DNA of 64,000 nt from Arcuatula senhousia (Eukaryota; Mollusca; Bivalvia; Mytilida; Mytilidae), in assembly GCA_963971305.1 (NCBI GenBank), contig OZ020308.1:32393275-32457274 (forward strand). Reading direction: 5' to 3'. Below the pieces are notes generated by a model. It saw only the letters and a program-made list of their open reading frames with translations. It was not told the DNA's origin and searched no databases. This document shows, in pieces, positions 56,872 through 64,000 of the stretch (its first letter is position 1; each line of letters begins with the position of its first letter). Both the position numbers and the translations under genes were made by a program.

Positions 56872-59294
56872 TCCTTTGCTAAGATCCTGAAAAATCCAAC
56901 CATCAAATACAGGCTTAAGCTGGAAAAATCTCCAATTGCTATTATGCTAACACCTCCAAAAATTTTGTTATTCCCTTTAATTTTTCTCAGTCTTGTGTCT
57001 AAAAGGGAAAACATTTTGTTTCCTACCATTGAAATTTCATCAATCATAACAACTGATAAGTTCCTATATTTCATTCTGAGAGTATTAAGAACATCACAAG
57101 ACAACGATTGGTTTAACCTTTTGTTTGGTTGTATTTGAAAAGCATTATGAATGGTTAATCCATTTATGTTGTAAGCAGCTTTTCCAGTTGGTGCACACAA
57201 CAACACCCTAATATCATCTGGATCTTCACCTTCTGTAGAACACAAATGTCTATGTAGACCTTGAAACAGTGTTCTGACAACAACTGATTTTCCAACACCA
57301 GCACCACCTGTTAAGAACAGATACAAAGGTTCATCTTTTATTTTGAACCAAGTTACCACATGTAAAAAAAATTCTCTTTGAGCTTGATTCAATGCCCTAA
57401 CAAGACTAAAGTATTCATCGTCTGTGATTCTGTTAGCATGATTAACAACCTCAATTGTCCTAGCAGATACTCCAACTTCTTCTGAAATGTCATAATGTCT
57501 GTGTTCCGTGGGTCTATCTGGATTGAAATGTACATATTGTTTTGCTTCCTCAGATCCTTCTTCAGAATCTTCTTGTTCAATTTGTTGAGTTCCAGGAGCC
57601 AATTCATCAAATTGTAAAGAATCATTTTGTGCTTCCTCAATGGCCCTGTCGAGCTGTTCAGCATTATGTTCATATTCTTTTGCTTTACTTTCAACTATTC
57701 TACGTACACAGTTGTACATACTCTCAAACGTGTCTTTACCACCTTTCAGATCAACCTCTTCATTTTGCCAAGGATAGAAAAGAAGCAAACGTTCACGAAA
57801 AAAGTTTTCAGCATCAGTTTTTCGGTTGTATCGCACATATCGTATAACTCTTGGAGACTTTCTCTGCTGAATTATTATGCCATTCTTCAAAGTTATTTTG
57901 AGCTTTTCACTACCTACATTGAATGCTTCTTGTTCATATTCACTTTCATTCTCAGAGTCATTCTTGTGTTCATAATCGGATGAAGGAAATTTCACTTCCA
58001 GCTGAGATATATAGTCAGCCAGACACCAATTCTGTAATTGTGGTGGTCGCTTTGAATAGCGCTTTATGTCATTATTAGACTCAATATCTGTTGAATCTGG
58101 TGAAAGCTTTTTCAATTCATCTGTTTGTTTGAGCAAAAATGTTCTTTGATCAGGGGGAGAAGTGTTTACAAAAACCACTTGCCTGGTAGCTTTTGTCAAA
58201 GGCATTTGAAGTGTCAAGTATACAGCTTCTTGAGCACAAGTTTCAACTGAATTTGTAAAATAATTCCCAATATGCCGTACTTGGCGTTTTAAGTCCAGAT
58301 TTCCTTCTCGTGCTTCCTTAGCTGCTTGTTCAAGTAGAGCACTCATTCCTTTTTGGGATTTGCTTATATATGAAACAATATAAACAGCACATGCATAAGG
58401 GTCTAAAACGAACTGGAGATCATGGTTAGCTTTCCAGGCGGGTAGCAATGCTTTCATGTAAGGGTTGACTCTAACCTCGCTAGGCTTTCTTTGAAGAAAG
58501 ACTTTTGGACTTGACAAATTGCTCCTAATAGCTTTCAGATAATCCTCTTCACTTATCTGCAAAATGTCCTTCAGAAACTCCTCATTGGTAATATTTTCAA
58601 TGTTATCCATTTTTTGAGCATCATCAATTTTTATTTGAATATCTTTATACATTGCCTTATATTTTTCAATATCTTCCTCTAGAGGCTGCAGAATAACTGT
58701 TTTGTTCATTGGTGGTAATGGAAACCCAAATCTACAAATTGGATTGCCCCTTTTTCTACAGGTTTTAGAATGTTTGTGGACTTGCAGATTGACTAAATCA
58801 GATGTTTCAGATAAAGAGCAACTTATGTACTTATTGATAAATTGAATTATTTCTTCTTCAGTACTTTGCCCATAAACGGGAGCATCTTTTACCCACATTA
58901 ACATGTGAATGTGAGGGGAACCTCGTTGCTGAAATTCAACTCTGTAGAAAAAATCTGTGAGATGTCCAATTGGGTCATGGTCACTCTTTAAAATTAACTT
59001 TATAAACTGTTGTACACGGTAATCAAAGTACCTGGAGCATGTGACAGGGTCTTTTTGTACAAGTTTAGATTTTTTATTCCAATCCATCAGATCTAAGTCC
59101 TCATCTGTATATTCTTTACCATCATTCAATATTCCTAGAATTCTAAGAAGATCTTTCCAATTTGTATCTGCAGAAGAAAATGAACCAAACCAGGTTGGCA
59201 AGCCTAGTTGTCTGATCATTGCAAACACATCTTTTTTTCTTTTTTCAAGGTAAACTGGAGAATTTCTAAGATCTAAAAATGTAGTATCCTTCAT
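56817..59294 (-). CDS. Helentron polyprotein, part 2: HUH Rep and helicase N-terminus
   Basis: 825 codons. The HUH relaxase motif is at ~127-133 (GSPHIHMLMW, two metal-binding His). The catalytic tyrosine region is near 300-312 (YACAVYIVSYISK), with two Tyr spaced as in Rep proteins of Helitrons. The helicase has Walker A FLTGGAGVGKS near 660, Walker B VVMIDEISMVG and motif III SIIAIGDF. Immediately after GDF one base is missing in a T-run (about 56927-56931); restoring the frame would read on into part 3. The enzyme nicks and unwinds for rolling-circle transposition. Its first codon overlaps part 1 by 29 bases, and a second single-base loss near 59270 explains that break. Confidence 0.9.
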   Translation of the reverse strand: MKDTTFLDLRNSPVYLEKRKKDVFAMIRQLGLPTWFGSFSSADTNWKDLLRILGILNDGKEYTDEDLDLMDWNKKSKLVQKDPVTCSRYFDYRVQQFIKLILKSDHDPIGHLTDFFYRVEFQQRGSPHIHMLMWVKDAPVYGQSTEEEIIQFINKYISCSLSETSDLVNLQVHKHSKTCRKRGNPICRFGFPLPPMNKTVILQPLEEDIEKYKAMYKDIQIKIDDAQKMDNIENITNEEFLKDILQISEEDYLKAIRSNLSSPKVFLQRKPSEVRVNPYMKALLPAWKANHDLQFVLDPYACAVYIVSYISKSQKGMSALLEQAAKEAREGNLDLKRQVRHIGNYFTNSVETCAQEAVYLTLQMPLTKATRQVVFVNTSPPDQRTFLLKQTDELKKLSPDSTDIESNNDIKRYSKRPPQLQNWCLADYISQLEVKFPSSDYEHKNDSENESEYEQEAFNVGSEKLKITLKNGIIIQQRKSPRVIRYVRYNRKTDAENFFRERLLLFYPWQNEEVDLKGGKDTFESMYNCVRRIVESKAKEYEHNAEQLDRAIEEAQNDSLQFDELAPGTQQIEQEDSEEGSEEAKQYVHFNPDRPTEHRHYDISEEVGVSARTIEVVNHANRITDDEYFSLVRALNQAQREFFLHVVTWFKIKDEPLYLFLTGGAGVGKSVVVRTLFQGLHRHLCSTEGEDPDDIRVLLCAPTGKAAYNINGLTIHNAFQIQPNKRLNQSLSCDVLNTLRMKYRNLSVVMIDEISMVGNKMFSLLDTRLRKIKGNNKIFGGVSIIAIGDFSSLSLYLMVGFFRILAKECLLWLQICGKICSRCTS

Positions 59295-62200
59295 CTAACT
59301 TTACTATATCATTAACTGTTGAAGGGTTTAAAAAGTCTTTAACTGTCCATTTTTTCCCTTCTGACCTGCACCTGCGCATGGCTAAGTTGACTCTATCACT
59401 AATATGTTTCATCTGTATTTTCTTCAACTTAAAGAACAAATTAGGGACAGACTGTGCTGCTCTTCTATCTGCAGATCTTAATTCCCATTTCACTATATCT
59501 GTATAATGTACAGGCATTAATCTCTCCTTGTTTTCAGGTCTACGTTGACCACAAAATATGGATGGAAATGCCAGATATTCAGCATCAGTATCATTGTACA
59601 AACTTAATGGTCTCTGTCCTTCACCTGGAGCAAATACAAATTCTGACCCTTCTGTCTGACTAGTTTCATCCATTACCTCATCTAACAAAGTATCTGTATT
59701 TCCCACATGAAGTTCTTCTTCATTCACTTCATCAAAATTATCTTCTTTGTCAGCATGATCAGTTCTTACATCAACATCTACACTTTCAGGTCTTTCATCT
59801 TGATTTTCATCAACATTTCTTTCAGAAGTAATTTCATTAATCCAGTTTTGGTCTATTTGTACACCAGAGGCTTTATACAATTCACTGGTTTGCATTAAAT
59901 AATGCAATGCACAAAGAACAGCAAAAGGTCGAACATTCTCACTAAAGTCACATTTTTGGTATGATAGTTTCTTCTTCAGCTTGACTGCTATTGTACCAGA
60001 TGTTTCAAGTGTGTGAGGAAGTGAACTTATTGTTGGTTGAACATCAACAGGAACATTTACAACATTTCCTCTGATTGACAGTTGACCTCCTCTAGGTAGC
60101 ATTCTTATTTGCATAAATGGTATTCTTAATGACAATAACCTCTCTTCTAATGGAAAAAGATTTAGCTCTGGGGGTTTTATTGGGAAACCCATTTTATTGG
60201 CAATTGATAATTTAGGAATTTTGTCTTTTCTAATTGACTCCAAGCAAGTATGGCAGATCCATTCAATATCTTTCACGGATTTTCTATTTGTAAAGCATTT
60301 CTTCATGTCAGGCTTCACGGTCTCCTTAAATTTGGTAGCATTCACAACTGAATCACCGAACCAAGTCTGAGTACATGATGTGCATATGTAGGTAGGACCT
60401 TCAACTATTTTCTTTAAAAATATGTCAATGCATTGGTCAAGTGAATTTCCGTGCTGCCGTTTTCTTTTCAATACATTTTCATGATTTAAAAGTTCTTCCT
60501 GTTGTCTCATTTTATTTTTAGCTATTCTATCATAGTTTTTGCTTTTACAACGGTCTTTAGTTCTAGAAACTTGTTTTCTTAATCTTTCTTTGTCTTTATA
60601 AAATTCATCATCTCTAACCTTTCTTTTAGCATCAAGCTCTTTTTGTCTAACTTCATCATCTTCCCTGGCCTTTCTTTTTGACTTCAAACTTGTTTCTTTA
60701 TCTTTGGCATTATAATTTGTATCTTGTCTAGCGAGCCTTTTCTTATCAGCCTCCAGTTGCCTAACTTCTTCATCCTCTCTAGCCTTTCTTTTTGACTTCA
60801 AACTTGTTTCTTTATCTTTGGCATTATAATTTGTATCTTGTCTAGCGAGCCTTTTCTTATCAGCCTCCAGTTGCCTAACTTGTTCATCCTCTCTAGCCTT
60901 TCTTTTTGACTTCAAACTTGTTTCTTTATCTTTTGCCTTATAATTTGTGTCTTGTCTGGCAAGCCTTTTTTTATTAGCTTCCACTTGTTTCACTTCATCA
61001 TCCCCTCTAGCTTTTCTTTTAGCATCAAGCTCTTTTTGTCTTACTTCATCATCTTCCCTGGCCTTTCTTTTTGACTTCAAACTTGTTTCTTTATCTTTGG
61101 CATTATAATTTGTATCTTGTCTAGCGAGCCTTTTCTTATCAGCCTCCAGTTGCCTAACTTGTTCATCCTCTCTAGCCTTTCTTTTTGACTTCAAACTTGT
61201 TTCTTTATCTTTTACCTTATAATTTGTGTCTTGTCTGGCAAGCCTTTTTTTATTAGCTTCCACTTGTTTCACTTCATCATCCCCTCTAGCTTTTCTTTTA
61301 GCATCAAGCTCTTTTTGTCTTACTTCATCATCTTCCCTGGCCTTTCTTTTTGACTTCAAACTTGTTTCTTTATCTTTGGCATTATAATTTGTATCTTGTC
61401 TAGCGAGCCTTTTCTTATCAGCCTCCAGTTGCCTAACTTGTTCATCCTCTCTAGCCTTTCTTTTTGACTTCAAACTTGTTTCTTTATCTTTTACCTTATA
61501 ATTTGTGTCTTGTCTGGCAAGCCTTTTTTTATTAGCTTCCACTTGTTTCACTTCATCATCCCCTCTAGCTTTTCTTTTAGCATCAAGCTCTTTTTGTCTT
61601 ACTTCATCATCTTCCCTGGCCTTTCTTTTTGACTTCAAACTTGTTTCTTTATCTTTGGCATTATAATTTGTGTCTTGTCTGGCAAGCCTTTTTTTATTAG
61701 CTTCCACTTGTTTAACTTCATCACCCCCTCTAGCTTTTCTTTTAGCATCAAGCTCTTTCTGATGTAAAACAGGATTTGCTCTTCTTTTGTTCATATATGC
61801 TCTCATGTATGCCTTGCGTTTATTGACCGCCTTAATCTGAGCTTGGTCAGCTTTATTATTATCTTTGTTTTTTACACTTTGGTCATGAAAATAATCTTCA
61901 ATTTGTCTTAGCAATATTGATGAAGCTTCCATGTCAACAAATTTTACAGGCAGAATTTCATACTGGGATTGCAAATCAATGTTCATACTTGTATAGAATG
62001 AGTACATGTAATTTACTAAATCTTGTAAATTTGGAAAACCAATTAGGATAGATGTACCATAAGCAGTTTGTGGTTCATATAAACCAGACTTGCCATGAGA
62101 ATGAGAATCAAAGAAGAAATAGGTACTGCCATCAAAATAAACCCCAGAGCATATAGAACCTATCATAACAAGTACTGTTGGTGCATGCTGGATTCCCAAA

Positions 62201-63003
62201 GCAAGAGCATCTTGTAATGTTAGGAAGTCATTTGTTTGATCAAATTGAACAGCAGAACCAAACAAAACATCCTTTTTTTCAACTTTCATTTTTTTGCTTC
62301 CAATTGTAAAAACAGTTGGAATTTCATCTAATGTAAGAAGCATATTCAGAAAATTACCTTGCTCTTTCATCTTATTCACAGTTTCAAGATAAATTCTATC
62401 TCCTTCATTTAAAATATTGTCTAGATCTAAAGACTGTTTGTTGTTTACTGCAGTTATTGACAAATAGACTAAACAATTACACGTGCATTGGTTTCCTCTA
62501 CTTTCAGATGAAAAGTGTGGATCAGATTGATCAAAATTCCCAAATTGCAAGAATATGCTTTCAAATACGCTTAAATTATCTTGATATATTATTTGATCAT
62601 TGTTTGGGAAAGTGCTTTGACAAGTTCTATGGCAATTGCTTTGAGAATCTGTTTGACAATCTATTTGACAATTTACATGACAGTTTATATGACAATTCGT
62701 ATGGTAGCTGTTTTTAAGGAGGACAGCTTCCCCCGTTCTATGAAATTTGCTATGGTAGCTGTTTTTAGGGAGGACAGCTTCCCCCGTTCTTTTAAAATTG
62801 CTATGGTAGCTGTTGTTTTGGAGGACAGCTTCCCCCGCCACCTTGGTATGGCTGTCAGAGTCACTTGGTCTGTTGTTGGGAACACCAGAGGTATTCCCAG
62901 GGCCAGACTCCCCAGTTAAGTCCGTCAGTCTCTTCTCTGTTGACCGAGGGTTTCTGTCACCACTGATCAGTTGTTTTCTTCTCCAGTTTCCTTTTCTAGG
63001 CAT
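59266..63003 (-). CDS. Helentron polyprotein, part 1: cysteine-peptidase-like domain, charged repeats, DUF6570-like region
   Basis: 1,245 codons. Residues ~10-140 hold short repeats (GEAVLPKNSYHSKF; CHINCHVNCQIDCQTD). Residues ~165-340 have GNQCTCNCLVYLS and FFDSHSHGKSG, which fit a papain-like fold with catalytic Cys and His/Asp (tegument/OTU-like deubiquitinase; inference). Residues ~408-800 are tandem KRKAREDDEVRQKELDAKRK-type coiled-coil repeats with a 93-residue higher-order period. Then CTSCTQTWFG and WICHTCLE zinc pairs, and a Helitron N-terminal block FPLEERLLSLRIPFMQIRML, NVPVDVQPTISSLP, INEIT. The start is ATG 63003; the preceding TTTTTTTAGTAG could be a splice acceptor. Confidence 0.85.
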   Translation of the reverse strand: MPRKGNWRRKQLISGDRNPRSTEKRLTDLTGESGPGNTSGVPNNRPSDSDSHTKVAGEAVLQNNSYHSNFKRTGEAVLPKNSYHSKFHRTGEAVLLKNSYHTNCHINCHVNCQIDCQTDSQSNCHRTCQSTFPNNDQIIYQDNLSVFESIFLQFGNFDQSDPHFSSESRGNQCTCNCLVYLSITAVNNKQSLDLDNILNEGDRIYLETVNKMKEQGNFLNMLLTLDEIPTVFTIGSKKMKVEKKDVLFGSAVQFDQTNDFLTLQDALALGIQHAPTVLVMIGSICSGVYFDGSTYFFFDSHSHGKSGLYEPQTAYGTSILIGFPNLQDLVNYMYSFYTSMNIDLQSQYEILPVKFVDMEASSILLRQIEDYFHDQSVKNKDNNKADQAQIKAVNKRKAYMRAYMNKRRANPVLHQKELDAKRKARGGDEVKQVEANKKRLARQDTNYNAKDKETSLKSKRKAREDDEVRQKELDAKRKARGDDEVKQVEANKKRLARQDTNYKVKDKETSLKSKRKAREDEQVRQLEADKKRLARQDTNYNAKDKETSLKSKRKAREDDEVRQKELDAKRKARGDDEVKQVEANKKRLARQDTNYKVKDKETSLKSKRKAREDEQVRQLEADKKRLARQDTNYNAKDKETSLKSKRKAREDDEVRQKELDAKRKARGDDEVKQVEANKKRLARQDTNYKAKDKETSLKSKRKAREDEQVRQLEADKKRLARQDTNYNAKDKETSLKSKRKAREDEEVRQLEADKKRLARQDTNYNAKDKETSLKSKRKAREDDEVRQKELDAKRKVRDDEFYKDKERLRKQVSRTKDRCKSKNYDRIAKNKMRQQEELLNHENVLKRKRQHGNSLDQCIDIFLKKIVEGPTYICTSCTQTWFGDSVVNATKFKETVKPDMKKCFTNRKSVKDIEWICHTCLESIRKDKIPKLSIANKMGFPIKPPELNLFPLEERLLSLRIPFMQIRMLPRGGQLSIRGNVVNVPVDVQPTISSLPHTLETSGTIAVKLKKKLSYQKCDFSENVRPFAVLCALHYLMQTSELYKASGVQIDQNWINEITSERNVDENQDERPESVDVDVRTDHADKEDNFDEVNEEELHVGNTDTLLDEVMDETSQTEGSEFVFAPGEGQRPLSLYNDTDAEYLAFPSIFCGQRRPENKERLMPVHYTDIVKWELRSADRRAAQSVPNLFFKLKKIQMKHISDRVNLAMRRCRSEGKKWTVKDFLNPSTVNDIVKLDEGYYIFRS
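60600..61780 (-). repeat. Coding minisatellite, 279-bp higher-order unit
   Basis: AGCATCAAGCTCTTTTTGTC recurs at 61021, 61300 and 61579, exactly 279 bp (93 codons) apart. Each unit holds two subrepeats of ARQDTNY(N/K)(A/V)KDKETSLKSKRKARE. The units are nearly identical in DNA sequence, so they expanded recently while staying in frame. Confidence 0.92.
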
Positions 63004-63061
63004 TCTGATTGCTACTAAAAAAATATATACATGTATATTAAATGTAAATCTACTTTATACC

Positions 63062-63310
63062 TTTGGCAGAATTTTGATATTTGAGTTTATATTTGCAAGA
63101 AGTTGTAATTTCCCTCTATATGTTCTATTTTTAGCCATGGCAGCCATATTTTTTACTGAATCAAAAATTGAAATGACAGTTTTGTAGAGGATATCCTAGA
63201 GAAAAACTATACAAAATCTGGTTACATTTGTACGTATGGTTTCAGAGAAGATTTTTGAAAATTTAGACAGACAGACACCAAGTGATGACAACAGTTCATT
63301 TGGTCGCGGC
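63062..63310 (+). repeat. Repeat C, partial copy
   Basis: It matches the module ending of repeat C: GGCAGAATTTTGATATTTGA, CTATTTTTAGCCATGGCAGCC-type block, and GACAGACAGACACCAAGTGA. It lacks the terminal hairpins. Confidence 0.7.
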
Positions 63311-63407
63311 CAGCTACAAATAAAGCTTGTGCTCTGTTTAAGTCATCGAGCACTTTGTTACCTTTTTACACGGTGCTGTTTTATATCAAATATTTTCAAA
63401 TATAATA

Positions 63408-64000
63408 AAAAGCTACGCCGAGCGCAGCATGATATGACCGCAACAAGTTGAACCCTGTACGTTGGAGGCCCAATATGGATTGTCAAATGCTTTGGACACA
63501 TGCAGCCCATGGTGGACTCAAAAAGGTTTTTGATAATGCATTCTGTGGTTGACTTTAAATGAAAAATGCATATATATATATTTGACATATTTATGCAAAC
63601 TCTTATAATTGATGTTTTTGGCTCCTTTGACCCCTAATATCTCAAAAACAGTAAGAGATATTGCAAATCTAATTGAAAAATGCACCAGTGAATTTGACAA
63701 GGATTCCAATGAAAAAAAGATTTACAAAATCGGACAATAAATTAAAAAGTTGACTTTTTGGATGTGGCCCATATTTGGCCCCCCGTAGTAATGTAACGGT
63801 GAAATTTATATCAAAACAACTGACACGTTAAGTTGACAGAATTAAATGAGTAATTCAATAAAAAAAGAATTTTCAAAATTGAATGAATAGTAAACATTCT
63901 ACAGCAGCATTGTCACCCGTTTTAGCCCCTTTTGGCCCTTTTTTCTAAAACGGTAGCTATATATAGGGGGCCACAAACCTGAAATGCAATTGCAAGCTTT
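63408..64000 (+). repeat. Repeat F, second copy, runs off the window
   Basis: It starts AAAAAGCTACGCCGAGCGCA and follows the same body as 30216-30640 and 38545-38820 (GACCCCTAATATCTCAAAAA, TTTTGGCCCTTTTTTCTAAA). It has no nested insertions here, so it shows what the F body looks like uninterrupted. Confidence 0.75.

Larger units (their letters stand above)
55194..63040 (-). mobile_element. Helentron (Helitron2-type rolling-circle transposon), nearly intact
   Basis: Three consecutive minus-strand ORFs (63003-59266, 59294-56817, 56871-55258) form one polyprotein of about 2,590 residues, broken by single-base indels near 59270 and 56930. Order: cysteine-peptidase-like domain, lysine-rich repeats, zinc fingers plus DUF6570-like region, HUH Rep, PIF1-type helicase and a C-terminal AP-endonuclease-like domain. 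That last domain marks Helentrons. A 17-bp hairpin 28 bases past the stop fits the 3' end. The 5' end is not located; repeat C sequence begins by about 63062, so it should lie between 63004 and 63062 unless a 5' exon is upstream. Confidence 0.85.

Noticed and set aside
56824..57983. Plus-strand ORFs of about 100-118 codons across the Helentron
   Set aside because: They are antisense shadows of the Rep-helicase coding sequence.

Overview
This looks like AT-rich nuclear DNA from a bivalve mollusc, most likely a mytilid mussel. That is an inference from the spliced AT-rich introns, the dense nested transposons (Helentron, Penelope-like RT, hammerhead-ribozyme retrozymes, long tailed SINEs) and the absence of bacterial-style gene packing. 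Few sequences look like ordinary host genes. The window is best read as layered mobile DNA.

Layout. 0-1.3 kb: the 3' end of an unrecognised spliced gene that encodes an acidic C-terminus. 1.4-9.9 kb: a mosaic of two related SINE-like families (here A and B), broken Penelope-type reverse transcriptase pieces, a small C2H2 zinc-finger ORF with a TATA box, a 46-bp perfect palindrome, and two head-to-tail dimers of a ~355-bp repeat carrying hammerhead ribozymes. 9.9-11.8 kb: a second hammerhead-bearing repeat family (D). 11.76-16.16 kb: a Ty3/gypsy chromodomain element with both LTRs, deleted from its 5' LTR straight into RT and broken by a SINE.

16.43-40.05 kb is, on my reading, one giant (23.6 kb) terminal-inverted-repeat transposon inserted into a repeat-D copy. 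Its ends are CCTGTACGAAATG and CCCGTACGAAATG inverted. It has a TA (or GTA) target duplication, dense inverted subterminal AGGCGTAA arrays at both ends, and an empty site in the other repeat-D copy at 10.76 kb. It carries two divergently transcribed, spliced genes separated by about 360 bp: a BEN-domain protein on the minus strand and a TNP2-type (CACTA/EnSpm-like, transposase_21) transposase on the plus strand. Both are decayed. Nested inside are a SINE in the BEN exon (13-bp TSD), a TIR element in transposase intron 1, several copies of a ~1.4-kb repeat (C), and a 3.8-kb TTAA-flanked element that contains a decayed P2X7-receptor C-terminal-like gene.

40.1-48.0 kb: satellites, a truncated LINE, more repeat C and a 34-bp minisatellite. 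48.0-53.3 kb: an apparently intact three-exon gene for a 346-aa RPA1-like single-strand DNA-binding protein (minus strand). 55.2-63.0 kb: a nearly intact Helentron (minus strand) encoding a cysteine-peptidase-like domain, a DUF6570-like region, HUH Rep, PIF1-type helicase and an AP-endonuclease-like domain. It is broken only by two single-base frameshifts and is followed by a 17-bp terminal hairpin. RPA-like proteins are known partners of some Helitrons, so the neighbouring RPA gene may belong to the same element. The last kilobase is another copy of repeats C and F.
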